Positions 1-9,770 of a DNA stretch of 64,000 bases are shown here, in pieces (the stretch's first letter is position 1; every line of letters begins with the position of its first letter). The translations under genes were made by a program, and so were the position numbers. Source of the stretch: Aquella oligotrophica (GTDB taxonomy: Bacteria > Pseudomonadota > Gammaproteobacteria > Burkholderiales > UBA11063); assembly GCF_002892535.1 (NCBI RefSeq), contig NZ_CP024847.1, forward strand, positions 1,178,001 through 1,242,000, given 5' to 3'. The notes beneath the pieces were generated by a model. It was not told where the DNA came from, ran no database searches, and saw only the letters and a program-made list of their open reading frames with translations.

Positions 1-77
1 TTGGTGATCAGCTATTGTGGGGTGCTGCTGAGCCTTTACGCCGGATGGTAAATATTTTAGTAAGTCGCTATGCGTAG
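1..77 (+). CDS. asd: Aspartate-semialdehyde dehydrogenase, C-terminal end (partial)
   Basis: Reading from base 3, the frame gives GDQLLWGAAEPLRRM followed by VNILVSRYA and a TAG stop at 75-77. This matches the conserved C-terminus of bacterial aspartate-semialdehyde dehydrogenase, the enzyme that makes L-aspartate semialdehyde for lysine, threonine, methionine and diaminopimelate synthesis. The rest of the gene lies outside the window. The stop overlaps the start of the fimV-like gene by eight bases, and asd-fimV-truA is a known gene order in Pseudomonas-like genomes, which supports the call. Confidence 0.85.
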   Translation, partial: GDQLLWGAAEPLRRMVNILVSRYA

Positions 78-2283
78 ATTTATATTACTTGTATTAGCTA
101 GCTTGATGTATATTTCATCAAGCTATGCTGATTTAGGTGATATTAAGGTAAATTCCTATCTCAGCCAACGCTTTGATGCTGTTGTTCCACTTACAAATAT
201 GCCAAAAGATACTGATTATAATAATTTGCATCTGGGCTTGGCAAACAGTAAAAAATTTAAAGAGTACGGGATTAATTTTAATCCTGAATTAGGAAGTTTT
301 GTATTTCAGATAATAACTAATTCCAAAGCGCCATACGTAAAAATTACTTCTAGTAAGTTAATTAATTCTCCAGTTTTAAGTTTCCTGTTACACTATCGCA
401 TAAATAATGATGACTTCTATCGTCAATATACGGTTTTGCTAGATCCTGTAGATTATACTTCTACAACCCAAGCAAAACAAGATAATAAATTGATAGTTGT
501 CAGGGATAATCAAACTAGTCATCGAGTAGGTTCAAACGAGAAGCCGATTCCAATCTATTCTAAAGTAGCTACAACAAATATACAGAAGCCGTCTTTCCAA
601 ATGGATTTGAGCAATCCATCCTTACAGGCAAGCTTAGCCAGATTCAATCAGGAGTCAATGCTATATACTACGGTTACAAATGATAGTTTATATAATATTG
701 CAAAATTTAATCAGGCTATCTATCCTAAAGCGCAGTTAACTATAAATCAGATACTAATTGCTTTAGGAATGGAAAATTATCATTTAATGCATAATGCTGA
801 ATACTTGTATGAGTCAAATGTTTTAATTAAGATACCTTTAGCGAAGAATATCAGCTTAATTCCTGCAAATCTTGCTGATGCTTATTTATTGGATGTTAGT
901 CTTTCTAATGATCAAAAATTTGGGATTTTAAAAGCAATAGCCAGCAAATACAATAGAGCCGTAAATATTGAGTCTGCAGAATTGTTTGTTGTGAGACAGC
1001 TTGATAAAAAAACTGTTATCAATAATCTAAATTCTTCACAGAATATTAGGCTTCATTCTCAACATAAGGATATTAAACCTGCGACAAAACCTGCTGATGA
1101 CGGTCTATTGTCATTTATTCTTGCTAACTCACTCTACTTATTCGGTGGGCTAGTTATTGTTCTTATTCTTGTTGTGCTTAGAAAACGTTATCCGGATATT
1201 TCACTTAAAGATCTATTAAATAGACTTAAACGTAAACGGATACGTAAGAAATTAGATGCAGAGGAAGATCCAAATAGTGATGACAATATTTATGGTGATT
1301 TGAATAAATTTTCTCATCATCGAACATTATCGCGACATCAATTTGAGGCATTTGATCAACAAAATGAAGGAGTAGAACCTCAAGCTTCGCCGTTGCCAGA
1401 TGTTAATCAACAGATAGCGACAGAAAAAGAAGTGATTACTAAACAAGCTTCTTCAGATGAAAACGCAAAGCTACCAGCTACCCCTAAATCGGAGTTTAAG
1501 GTAGATCATGAGTTATTGGAGACTCTTGAAAAGATTTTATTGATGGATCCTAGTCGTGATGATATAAGATATAAGCTATTTGAGTTATATCTTATGGATG
1601 GAAAAGTCGATAAAGCCAGTAAGATATTTTATGCGCTTGATCATAATCTTGAGATTGATGATGTACTAAGGCAGCATATTGAGATTATATGTCAGAAATA
1701 TGATTTTATGCCTATTCCTGAATCGGAGCTTACGGATAATGCTGAGAATCTTGTGCCTCCTGAGAGCAAAGCAGAAAATCTTATTTCATCAGAGTCTTCA
1801 CCATTGACGGATGTAGATAATTATATTCAGGAAGTGGCACATACAGATCATGATCTAAATCAATCAGCTGAGGAAACCAACCGGGTTGTTGACTTTATTT
1901 CTTTTGCTCCGATACAGAATACACCAGATCCTGATGAAGTAGTTAGCTTTTCTCAGGAGCGGATGCTTGATTTTTCTGTAGTTGATTTTAAACCGTTAAC
2001 AGAACCAGTTGTTGAAATGGATTCAATAGATGAGAATCACAGTATTTCAATTTCTGCTGAAAATCCAATTAGTAGTTTAATTCCGGAAGAGGCTGAATCG
2101 ATAATTATTTCAGAAGATAATACCTTAGATGAAAAATTGAATCTAGCAAGAATGTATTTTCATATAGAAGAATCTGATAAAGCCAAAGATATTATCCGTC
2201 AAATTTTGGATAGTCCGGCGTTATCTGATAATTTAAGGGAAGAGGTAAATAAATTAAGGCTAGAGATGGGGCTCAATGGCTAA
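70..2283 (+). CDS. fimV: FimV-like peptidoglycan-binding / TPR membrane protein
   Basis: This 737-residue protein has a signal peptide (about 1-20), a periplasmic part with a LysM-like segment (about 196-275), one transmembrane helix (about 346-371, LLSFILANSLYLFGGLVIV), a basic stretch after it, and a long acidic cytoplasmic tail. The tail holds a TPR-like unit near 481-525 and the C-terminal FimV helical repeat at about 687-737 (DEKLNLARMYFHIEESDKAK). In Pseudomonas and Neisseria relatives, FimV/TspA proteins bind peptidoglycan and organise polar type IV pilus or secretion machinery. The ATG overlaps the end of asd, and the 3' end overlaps truA by eight bases, so the three genes are probably co-transcribed. 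The acidic middle is low-complexity and poorly conserved, as is normal for the family. Confidence 0.85.
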   Translation: MRRFILLVLASLMYISSSYADLGDIKVNSYLSQRFDAVVPLTNMPKDTDYNNLHLGLANSKKFKEYGINFNPELGSFVFQIITNSKAPYVKITSSKLINSPVLSFLLHYRINNDDFYRQYTVLLDPVDYTSTTQAKQDNKLIVVRDNQTSHRVGSNEKPIPIYSKVATTNIQKPSFQMDLSNPSLQASLARFNQESMLYTTVTNDSLYNIAKFNQAIYPKAQLTINQILIALGMENYHLMHNAEYLYESNVLIKIPLAKNISLIPANLADAYLLDVSLSNDQKFGILKAIASKYNRAVNIESAELFVVRQLDKKTVINNLNSSQNIRLHSQHKDIKPATKPADDGLLSFILANSLYLFGGLVIVLILVVLRKRYPDISLKDLLNRLKRKRIRKKLDAEEDPNSDDNIYGDLNKFSHHRTLSRHQFEAFDQQNEGVEPQASPLPDVNQQIATEKEVITKQASSDENAKLPATPKSEFKVDHELLETLEKILLMDPSRDDIRYKLFELYLMDGKVDKASKIFYALDHNLEIDDVLRQHIEIICQKYDFMPIPESELTDNAENLVPPESKAENLISSESSPLTDVDNYIQEVAHTDHDLNQSAEETNRVVDFISFAPIQNTPDPDEVVSFSQERMLDFSVVDFKPLTEPVVEMDSIDENHSISISAENPISSLIPEEAESIIISEDNTLDEKLNLARMYFHIEESDKAKDIIRQILDSPALSDNLREEVNKLRLEMGLNG

Positions 2284-3073
2284 ATATGCCTTATTACTTG
2301 AATATAATGGCTCAGATTTTCATGGCTGGCAGATTCAGGCTAATACCCGAACTATACAGGGTTGTCTTGAGTATGCTTTAAGTAAATTTGCTAATGAACC
2401 AGTAAAAACCATAACAGCCGGACGAACTGATACTGGAGTCCATGCTCTTAACCAAGTAGTACATTTTACAAGTAATGCTAAGCGTAATCTGTGTGGCTGG
2501 ATAAATGGCGTTAATGCAAACTTGCCTGCCTCAATTTGTGTAAAGCAAGTAGCTATGGTTGAAGATGATTTTGATGCCAGATTTAGTGCATTGAGTCGGA
2601 CTTATCACTACTATCTACTTAACCAACCGCTAGCTTCGTCTATTTTTGAGAAACTTATTGGCTGGTATCATCGAGAACTTGATTTAGATGCTATGCAAAA
2701 AGCTATACAACAGCTAATCGGAAAACAGGACTTTTCCTCATTTCGGGCAGCAAACTGTCAGGCTTCATCTCCAGTTAGAGATATGATTGCAGCTGAAATT
2801 GAGAAATCTGGTAATATTTTGAGATTTACGTTTAGAGCAAATGCATTTTTGTACCATATGGTTAGAAACATAGTTGGTGCGCTAGTTTATGTTGGTAACG
2901 GACGTCTTAGTCAGGATGAATTTACCGATTTAATTGCTGCTAAAAATCGGGCTAAAGCACCACCAACATTTATGCCGGATGGCTTATATTTGGCGCATGT
3001 TGATTATGCTAATAACATCTTTAATGAAAACGAGTCTGGAATGTGGCTATTTGGTGGGAATTCTTCAGATTAA
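2276..3073 (+). CDS. truA: tRNA pseudouridine(38-40) synthase TruA
   Basis: TruA isomerises uridine to pseudouridine at positions 38-40 of the tRNA anticodon arm. The 265-residue length is typical. The catalytic motif AGRTDTGVHALNQVVHF is present with the nucleophile Asp52, and the family block FRANAFLYHMVRNIVGALV lies near 190-205. The gene starts inside the last codons of fimV (8-base overlap), so translational coupling is likely. Nothing unusual was seen. Confidence 0.97.
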   Translation: MAKYALLLEYNGSDFHGWQIQANTRTIQGCLEYALSKFANEPVKTITAGRTDTGVHALNQVVHFTSNAKRNLCGWINGVNANLPASICVKQVAMVEDDFDARFSALSRTYHYYLLNQPLASSIFEKLIGWYHRELDLDAMQKAIQQLIGKQDFSSFRAANCQASSPVRDMIAAEIEKSGNILRFTFRANAFLYHMVRNIVGALVYVGNGRLSQDEFTDLIAAKNRAKAPPTFMPDGLYLAHVDYANNIFNENESGMWLFGGNSSD

Positions 3074-3124
3074 TTTCTAACTTATGCTTGATCAAATAAC
3101 AAATTAATATATTGGGATATAATA

Positions 3125-3427
3125 ATGTTTTATCAAAAACATGTGTTTTTTTGTACAAATCAGAAAGAAAATGGTAGTGGTTGTGGAAATTTGGCTAGTG
3201 ATAGTGGATTTGCCTTTGCCAAATTATACTTGCAGTCCCTTGATTTATGGGGTGAAGGAAAGTACCGGGCTTCAAAATCAGGCTGCCTTGGGCGTTGTAA
3301 ACAAGGTCCTTTGTGTGTTGTGTACCCGGATGGTATTTGGTATTCCTATGTTGATGAGGATGATGTAAGAGAAATAATCGATAGTCATTTATTGCAGGGG
3401 AATGTTGTTGAACGTCTCAAATTATAG
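3125..3427 (+). CDS. Thioredoxin-like (2Fe-2S) ferredoxin domain protein
   Basis: This 100-residue soluble protein has four cysteines spaced like the thioredoxin-fold [2Fe-2S] ferredoxins: Cys10, Cys20, Cys54 and Cys58 (contexts FFCTN, GCGN, GCLGRC), plus an extra Cys64 in GPLCVVYPDG. The family is small, carries one cluster and is thought to act in electron transfer; the physiological partner is unknown. It lies 51 bases after truA in the same direction and may belong to the same transcript. An overlapping alternative frame at 3141-3368 is a shadow of this gene. Confidence 0.8.
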   Translation: MFYQKHVFFCTNQKENGSGCGNLASDSGFAFAKLYLQSLDLWGEGKYRASKSGCLGRCKQGPLCVVYPDGIWYSYVDEDDVREIIDSHLLQGNVVERLKL

Positions 3428-3497
3428 ATACTTAACCTAAAATTAAGAACGACTAAAATCAGATAATTATATTTTTAAGCATGGTTGGATAATAGGG

Positions 3498-6281
3498 ATG
3501 AAGTTTGTAAGCGTACTGAAAAAAAAAGTTTTATCATTTTTTGATAATCGGTTTACCAATCGTCGGCAGTTTCATGGGGATGCCAACCATCTGGATGAAG
3601 AATATCCAGTTGATTTAAATCAGGCACCAGCTACAATTACCCAAAATTTAATTACATTTTCCTATCTTTCCAATGCGGAAGCATTACTTACCTTGGGTTC
3701 TGACCTTGGTGGGCTTACCCCGTATGAGGTTGAATATAAGCTTTCACAATTCGGGCATAATGAGATTGACAAACAGGAAGAATTATCTTGGTATAAACAT
3801 CTGTGGCTAAGTTATAAAAACCCTTTTAATCTCCTTTTAACCCTTCTTGCCATTGTTTCTTTTTTTACCGATGATATGAAGGGGGCAACCGTAATTAGTT
3901 CAATGGTGGTGATCTCAACTATTCTTCGTTTCGTGCAGGAACGTCGTTCAAATAACGCTGCTGATAAATTAAAAGAAATGGTAAGTACTACTGCCACTGT
4001 TATTCGCCAAGAAGATGACGATGAAGAAGACGATGAACACATTGCAGAACTTGAAAAACAAATTATGGCAAGTAATCCGGCACAGATGGAAAACCGGGTT
4101 GAAGTTCCAATAAAAAATCTGGTTCCGGGTGATGTAATTACACTATCTGCAGGAGACATGATCCCCGCAGATGTCAGAATTCTGACTGCCAAAGATTTGT
4201 TTATTTCTCAAGCGGCTTTAACAGGTGAATCTTTACCAGTTGAGAAATTTGCAGCTCAATCCAAGGAGAATATCAAGGATGTTTTGGAGCTTGAAAATAT
4301 TGCTTACATGGGTACCAATGTAGTTAGTGGTTCAGCACTAGCTGTTGTTTTGACTACTGGTAAAAATACTTTCTTTGGTTCGCTTGCAGATAAGGTTATT
4401 GCTGAAGATGCTGCTGAAACTTCATTCCAGAAAGGAGTAAACCGGGTAAGCTGGCTTCTGATTTATTTTATGCTTATTATGTCTCCGATTGTATTTCTGA
4501 TAAATGGTATAAGTACTCATGCCTGGCGTGATGCAGCATTATTTTCCTTATCCATTGCCGTTGGGCTAACTCCGGAAATGTTGCCGATGATTGTTACTTC
4601 TACCCTTGCCAAGGGGGCAGTATTCATGTCGCGGCGGAAGGTAATTGTCAAGCGGCTTGATGCTATTCAGAATTTTGGCGCAATGGATATTTTGTGCACC
4701 GATAAAACTGGCACACTAACCCAAGATAAGATTTGTCTTGAAAAGCATACTGATATTTTTGGTGATGATTATGATGATGTTCTTGAATACGCTTATTTAA
4801 ATAGCTATTATCAAACTGGGTTAAAAAATCTGCTTGATGTTGCAGTTTTGGAACGAGCTAATTTTGGTGATATACCATTACTGGTAAAGAAGTATTCCAA
4901 GGTTGATGAAGTTCCATTTGATTTTCAGCGCCGTCGGATGTCGGTTGTGGTTGCAGATACAACTGGTGGAAATTTGTTAATCTGTAAGGGTGCTGTTGAG
5001 GAAATGCTTACTTGTTGTACCCATGCCGAACATGATGGTCAGGTCATGCCATTAACCAATGAATTATTGAATAAATTGCGCTCTGTTACCGCTGAACTTA
5101 ATGCAGATGGATTGCGTGTTGTTGCTGTTGCCAAAAAAAACTATCCTGAAGCAAAAGGGAATTATTCAGTTAATGATGAAAAAGAAATGATTCTTGTTGG
5201 TTATGTTGCATTTCTTGATCCACCAAAAGAGACTACTCAACCGGCAATTGAAGCCCTTAACCGCCTAGGAATTGCGGTTAAAATTCTGACTGGTGATAAT
5301 GAGCTTGTTACTGCTAAGGTATGCCGTGAAGTTGGTCTTGATGTTGAAGGTTTATTGCTTGGTTCTGACATTGATAATCTTTCTGATGGAGAATTAACTG
5401 TTATTGCTAAAAATACTACCGTATTTGCAAAACTTACACCAAGCCACAAAGAGCGTATTGTTGATATTTTACGAGCCAGTGGTCATGTGGTTGGTTTTAT
5501 GGGTGATGGAATTAATGATGCGCCTGCTTTACGGGCTGCAGATATTGGAATATCAGTAGATACAGCAGTTGATATCGCCAAGGAAGCCGCAGATATTATT
5601 CTTCTTGAAAAAAGTTTAATGGTGCTTGAGCAAGGTGTAGAAGAGGGGCGAAAAACTTTTGCCAATATGCTGAAATATATTAAAATGACTGCTAGCTCCA
5701 ATTTTGGTAATGCCTTTTCAGTTTTGATCGCCTCAGCATTTATTCCATTTTTGCCTATGCTACCAGTTCAGCTATTATTGCAGAATCTTATCTATGATAT
5801 TTCGCAAACTGTGATACCATTTGATAATGTTGATCGTGAATTTGTTATGCAGCCACAGCGTTGGGATCCAGTAGATTTGCGCCGATTTATGATTTTTTTT
5901 GGTCCAATAAGTTCTCTTTTTGACGTTTTGACATTTTTTGTCCTTTGGCATTTCTTTGGTGCTAATAGTCCAGATCATCAGAGTTTATTTCAAAGTGGCT
6001 GGTTCCTTGAAGGGTTACTCACTCAAACCTTGATTGTACACATGATTCGGACAAGGAAAATTCCATTCTTGCAAAGCACTGCTGCTTGGCCAATATTGTT
6101 AATGACAACTTGTGCGGTCGCGCTTGGAATTATAATTCCGATGTCATCAATTGCTCATATGGTTGGCATGCAAGCATTACCTGGTTCTTATTTTGTCTTT
6201 TTGGTGCTTGCGATTGCTGGATATATGATTCTTACCCAATCGCTTAAAGGAGTTTATGTTCGTAAATACGGCTGGCAATAA
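3498..6281 (+). CDS. mgtA: Magnesium-translocating P-type ATPase
   Basis: This is a P3B-type ATPase of 927 residues that imports Mg2+ across the inner membrane. The actuator motif TGES lies near 242, the phosphorylation motif is DKTGTLT with Asp402, and the hinge motif GDGINDAPALRAADIGIS lies near 669, followed by the MgtA-type membrane helices including NFGNAFSVLIASAF and LLLQNLIYDISQ. An acidic insertion (QEDDDEEDDEHI, about residues 172-183) sits in the actuator domain. The intergenic region before it is only 70 bases, so there is no room for a long Mg2+-sensing leader of the Salmonella type. It is probably monocistronic, with the tRNA cluster downstream. Confidence 0.95.
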   Translation: MKFVSVLKKKVLSFFDNRFTNRRQFHGDANHLDEEYPVDLNQAPATITQNLITFSYLSNAEALLTLGSDLGGLTPYEVEYKLSQFGHNEIDKQEELSWYKHLWLSYKNPFNLLLTLLAIVSFFTDDMKGATVISSMVVISTILRFVQERRSNNAADKLKEMVSTTATVIRQEDDDEEDDEHIAELEKQIMASNPAQMENRVEVPIKNLVPGDVITLSAGDMIPADVRILTAKDLFISQAALTGESLPVEKFAAQSKENIKDVLELENIAYMGTNVVSGSALAVVLTTGKNTFFGSLADKVIAEDAAETSFQKGVNRVSWLLIYFMLIMSPIVFLINGISTHAWRDAALFSLSIAVGLTPEMLPMIVTSTLAKGAVFMSRRKVIVKRLDAIQNFGAMDILCTDKTGTLTQDKICLEKHTDIFGDDYDDVLEYAYLNSYYQTGLKNLLDVAVLERANFGDIPLLVKKYSKVDEVPFDFQRRRMSVVVADTTGGNLLICKGAVEEMLTCCTHAEHDGQVMPLTNELLNKLRSVTAELNADGLRVVAVAKKNYPEAKGNYSVNDEKEMILVGYVAFLDPPKETTQPAIEALNRLGIAVKILTGDNELVTAKVCREVGLDVEGLLLGSDIDNLSDGELTVIAKNTTVFAKLTPSHKERIVDILRASGHVVGFMGDGINDAPALRAADIGISVDTAVDIAKEAADIILLEKSLMVLEQGVEEGRKTFANMLKYIKMTASSNFGNAFSVLIASAFIPFLPMLPVQLLLQNLIYDISQTVIPFDNVDREFVMQPQRWDPVDLRRFMIFFGPISSLFDVLTFFVLWHFFGANSPDHQSLFQSGWFLEGLLTQTLIVHMIRTRKIPFLQSTAAWPILLMTTCAVALGIIIPMSSIAHMVGMQALPGSYFVFLVLAIAGYMILTQSLKGVYVRKYGWQ

Positions 6282-6354
6282 AATGAACCAAAAATAAAAG
6301 TGGATTTAAAATAATTGTTTAGTTGGTTGATGCCCTGTTTTTAGTATAAATAGT

Positions 6355-6384
6355 TTGACATAAGCTGAAACCTTGTGGCATAAT
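6355..6384 (+). promoter_or_regulatory. Sigma70-type promoter of the tRNA cluster
   Basis: A perfect -35 box TTGACA (6355-6360) is followed after 18 bases by CATAAT (6379-6384), about 36 bases ahead of the first tRNA. This is the only strong promoter seen before the four tRNAs, so they are probably one transcript. Confidence 0.8.
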
Positions 6385-6419
6385 GTGTACCTCGACAAGA
6401 TCAGCAATAAATTAAAAAT

Positions 6420-6495
<76 letters not shown>

Positions 6496-6522
6496 AGATT
6501 TTGTTAAGTAAATATAGTATGT

Positions 6523-6598
<76 letters not shown>

Positions 6599-6622
6599 TA
6601 AATTAGAGCCTATATATACTGT

Positions 6623-6696
6623 GGCGGGATAGCAGAGTGGTTATGCAGCGGCCTGCAAAGCCGTGGACGCCGGTTCGATTCCGACTCCCGCCTCCA
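6623..6696 (+). tRNA. tRNA-Cys (anticodon GCA)
   Basis: A 74-base tRNA with acceptor stem GGCGGGA/TCCCGCC, anticodon loop CTGCAAA (anticodon GCA), T loop GTTCGATTC and an encoded CCA. It lies 24 bases after the second tRNA-Gly. Confidence 0.96.
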
Positions 6697-6717
6697 ATTC
6701 AGAATAATGGTGTTAAT

Positions 6718-6808
6718 GCCGCGGTGGCGAAACAGGTAGACGCAAGGGACTTAAAATCCCTCGGGATATACAACTCCCGTGCCGGTTCGATTCCGGCCCG
6801 CGGCACCA
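6718..6808 (+). tRNA. tRNA-Leu (anticodon TAA)
   Basis: A 91-base class II tRNA with a long variable arm, acceptor stem GCCGCGG/CCGCGGC, anticodon loop CTTAAAA (anticodon TAA) and an encoded CCA. The Gly-Cys-Leu order is a common proteobacterial tRNA cluster. Confidence 0.96.
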
Positions 6809-6909
6809 TTTCCAGTGATCAAAAATAAATCCAGTCAAGTATTTAATTTAAGTAGTCAATATTTTATAGAATCGTTTATAATTATTCTCTAATATTAGCA
6901 TGAAGATTT

Positions 6910-7362
6910 ATGATTAAATTTAGTTATTTACGTGGCAAGCATAGAGATTATCAGCCATCCCGATCCTGTTTGGGCAAACTTGTTCGAACTTCTCTCCAGC
7001 ATGATTTTTCAATTGTTCAGCTATCTATTAGTATAGTTGGGTTAGCCGATTCACAGCAACTTAATCTCTCATATCGTAATAAAGATAAACCAACTAACGT
7101 GATTTCACTTGAGTATCCGGAAAATCGCGAGCAGTTTAATATGTTAACCGGAGAGCTTTTTTTGTGTGATGAAATTATCATAAATGAGGCACAAGAACAA
7201 GATAAAGAAATTCTTGACCACTATTACCATATGATAATTCATGGACTCTTGCATCTTCAGGGATATGACCATATCTTGGATACAGATGCAGAAGTGATGG
7301 AGTCACTAGAAATAAAGATATTAGACCAATTTGGTATCAGAAACCCCTACCTTGAAAGATAA
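6910..7362 (+). CDS. ybeY: rRNA maturation RNase YbeY
   Basis: This 150-residue endoribonuclease works in 16S rRNA 3'-end maturation and ribosome quality control. The zinc-binding signature HGLLHLQGYDH is intact (His111, His115, His121), and the upstream block NKDKPTNVISLEYP fits the family's (K/D)xPTDVLSFP region. It is followed two bases later by the corC-like gene and then lnt, the common ybeY-ybeX-lnt operon of proteobacteria. Confidence 0.95.
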   Translation: MIKFSYLRGKHRDYQPSRSCLGKLVRTSLQHDFSIVQLSISIVGLADSQQLNLSYRNKDKPTNVISLEYPENREQFNMLTGELFLCDEIIINEAQEQDKEILDHYYHMIIHGLLHLQGYDHILDTDAEVMESLEIKILDQFGIRNPYLER

Positions 7363-7364
7363 AT

Positions 7365-8174
7365 ATGAAGTTATTTGATAAAAAAGTATGGCAGGAATTT
7401 TTTGCTGCACCGATAAATAATCGTAAAGACTTGTTTGAGGTGATAAAAAAAGCGGCAAACTCAAATGTTTTTGATAAAGATAGCCTTCCTTTAATAGAGG
7501 CTGTTTTACAATTTGGTGATATGCGAGCTAAGGATATTTTGCTTCCACGTCATGAAGTTGATATAATTGATTTAAATAATCCAATCGAGGATATTATTCG
7601 TTTGATAATTGATACCGGGCATTCCCGATTTCCGGTGATTGATGGGGATGTGAATGATATCGTGGGGATTTTCCATAGTAAGGACATTGTTGGTTATATT
7701 GCTAATCCTGAAGAGTTTGATCTGCGTTCTTTGCTTCGTCAGCCAATGTTTATTCCAGACATGAAGCCACTAGACAGCCTTCTGTATGAAATGCGAGTTA
7801 AGCATAGTCATATGGCAATTGTGGTCGATGAATTTACTAATATTTCTGGGATTGTTACACTTGAAATGATAGTAGAACAGATTGTAGGTGAAATTGATGA
7901 TGAGCATGACTCAATTGATGGCGAACACTCTATAGTTGAACTCTCAAATGGGGTTTTTCGGATTAAAGGTCACTGTGGTCTGGAGCAGTTTAATAATATG
8001 TCGGGCTTATTTTGGTCTGATAATAAAGTTGAAAGTGTGGGGGGGTTTGTTGCTAAGAAACTTGGGCGGATTCCACAGACTAATGAAAAATTGTTACTAG
8101 AAGGGTGTCAGGTTGAGATTGTCAATGCTGATAGTCGTAAAATAAATACTTTAGTAATTCACGTGGTCAGTTGA
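7365..8174 (+). CDS. corC: CorC/YbeX-type CBS domain protein (Mg/Co efflux associated)
   Basis: This 269-residue cytoplasmic protein has two CBS domains (about 65-185, with the SRFPVIDGDVNDIVGIFHSKD and HMAIVVDEFTNISGIVTLEM type motifs) and a C-terminal CorC/HlyC transporter-associated domain (about 195-268). In Escherichia coli YbeX/CorC is linked to Mg2+ and Co2+ homeostasis and ribosome metabolism. It sits between ybeY and lnt with gaps of two and three bases, which supports one operon. There is no membrane-spanning DUF21 domain, as expected for CorC rather than the larger CorB-like proteins. Confidence 0.92.
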   Translation: MKLFDKKVWQEFFAAPINNRKDLFEVIKKAANSNVFDKDSLPLIEAVLQFGDMRAKDILLPRHEVDIIDLNNPIEDIIRLIIDTGHSRFPVIDGDVNDIVGIFHSKDIVGYIANPEEFDLRSLLRQPMFIPDMKPLDSLLYEMRVKHSHMAIVVDEFTNISGIVTLEMIVEQIVGEIDDEHDSIDGEHSIVELSNGVFRIKGHCGLEQFNNMSGLFWSDNKVESVGGFVAKKLGRIPQTNEKLLLEGCQVEIVNADSRKINTLVIHVVS

Positions 8175-8177
8175 TTC

Positions 8178-9770
8178 ATGAAGGTTAAACAATCTTTAAT
8201 TTATTTGGCACTTATCATAACAGGTGCTTTCACAGTGCTAGCTTTTGCACCAGCTAATCATGGTTTATGCCTGATTATTGCCTTACTTGGACTATTGGCA
8301 TATATAGAATACTCAATAGCCACTCATGAACTACATTCAAATCTGCTTTTGGGGGCTTATTGCTTTGGTTTTGGTCTCTTTGTCGCACAGCTCTACTGGT
8401 TTTTTTCATCCATTTATTATGTAATTGGTGCACCCTTAATTGTAGCGATTCTAGCTATTTTTATCTGTAATGGTTATCTGGCATTATATGTGCTTCTTTC
8501 TGTTTGGCTATATAAGCGTTTACGCACGCCATTTAGCGAATTTAATTACATTATATTATTCCCTTCGGTATGGGTATTGGGTGAGTGGCTTCGTGGCTGG
8601 ATTTTCACTGGCTTCTCTTGGTGTGATATTGCTTATGCGCAAGTGGATAATTCACTAATGCAGGGATATTTTCCGGTAATTGGGAGTTATGGTATTTCTT
8701 GGCTTACCATGAGTATCGTTGGTTTTATCTTCATGATTATTCAAAACCGACATAATTTGCTTGCTGGTAATAGGCAGAAGATTAATTTAGCCCAAAGAGC
8801 TGCGATTATATATTTTGCTTTAATTGCAATTGCTGGTTATTTTTTACATGGCAAACAATATACCGAGAAATATGGTAAGCCAGTTAAAATTGCGATGATA
8901 CAGGGAAATATTGCTCAAAGTCAAAAATGGAGTAGTAAGGAAATTTTAAATACCTTGGGTATCTACTCCAGTCTTATTGCTAAAGCTAAGGCAGACATTG
9001 TTCTTTTGCCAGAAACAGCTTTTGTGGTATATAGCAATTTTTTGCCACAACATTATCTAGCTGATATTGTCCATTTTGCTGAATCAAATGGTGCTGAATT
9101 GGTAATTGGGATGCCTAAAGTTATAGATAAAAAAGGCAATTATGTAAATGCAGCTGTAGTTGTAACCGATCCTAAAGAAAAATATTATGCCAAGTCACAT
9201 CTGGTTCCTTATGGTGAATACACACCTTTTGCTGGAGCCTTTAGCTGGTTTTATTCATTGATTCAGTTGCCGATGGTTGGATTTAGCAGTGGTGGTGAAA
9301 ATCAGCCGCCATTGGTGATAGCAAACCAAAAGGTCGCATTTAATATCTGTTATGAAAATGGTTTTGGCAGTGAGTTAATTGAGGCAGCAAAACGCTCTAC
9401 CTTAATGATTAATATCAGCGATATGGTTTGGTATGGAACAACGATAGCCAAAGACCTACATTTGCAATTATCTCAAGCAAGGGCAATGGAGAATCAGCGC
9501 TATTTTATTCAGGAGACGAATACTGGCTTGACTGCAATTATTGATCCGTTTGGCAAGGTGATAGCTAGATTACCTGAATTTAAGCGGATGATTATGACTG
9601 ATTCTGTTAATGGCATGATCGGTACTACTCCATATCAAAAATATGGTAATTATCCGGTAATAATGCTATGCGGTTTAATTATATTATTGGGATTTATCAT
9701 TAATAAATTTTATTTTTCTCGAATTATTGTAACAAAGGATATTAAAAATGAAGAAAGTATTAATAACTAG
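8178..9770 (+). CDS. lnt: Apolipoprotein N-acyltransferase
   Basis: Lnt adds the third acyl chain to the N-terminal Cys of lipoproteins in the inner membrane. The 530-residue protein has N-terminal membrane helices (about 1-215), a nitrilase-like periplasmic domain (about 230-490) and a last helix near the C-terminus. The catalytic triad is visible: Glu279 (LLPETAF), Lys339 (KSHLVPYGEY) and Cys391 (FNICYENGF). It closes the ybeY-corC-lnt operon, and its last 23 bases overlap a small secreted-peptide gene. A second, diverged Lnt is encoded nearby at 9948-11474. This one is the likely housekeeping copy because of its conserved context. Confidence 0.95.
   Translation: MKVKQSLIYLALIITGAFTVLAFAPANHGLCLIIALLGLLAYIEYSIATHELHSNLLLGAYCFGFGLFVAQLYWFFSSIYYVIGAPLIVAILAIFICNGYLALYVLLSVWLYKRLRTPFSEFNYIILFPSVWVLGEWLRGWIFTGFSWCDIAYAQVDNSLMQGYFPVIGSYGISWLTMSIVGFIFMIIQNRHNLLAGNRQKINLAQRAAIIYFALIAIAGYFLHGKQYTEKYGKPVKIAMIQGNIAQSQKWSSKEILNTLGIYSSLIAKAKADIVLLPETAFVVYSNFLPQHYLADIVHFAESNGAELVIGMPKVIDKKGNYVNAAVVVTDPKEKYYAKSHLVPYGEYTPFAGAFSWFYSLIQLPMVGFSSGGENQPPLVIANQKVAFNICYENGFGSELIEAAKRSTLMINISDMVWYGTTIAKDLHLQLSQARAMENQRYFIQETNTGLTAIIDPFGKVIARLPEFKRMIMTDSVNGMIGTTPYQKYGNYPVIMLCGLIILLGFIINKFYFSRIIVTKDIKNEESINN

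Noticed and set aside
3428-3497. Mg2+-sensing leader before the MgtA ATPase
   Set aside because: The gap is only 70 bases and shows no leader peptide or paired stem-loops of the known type.
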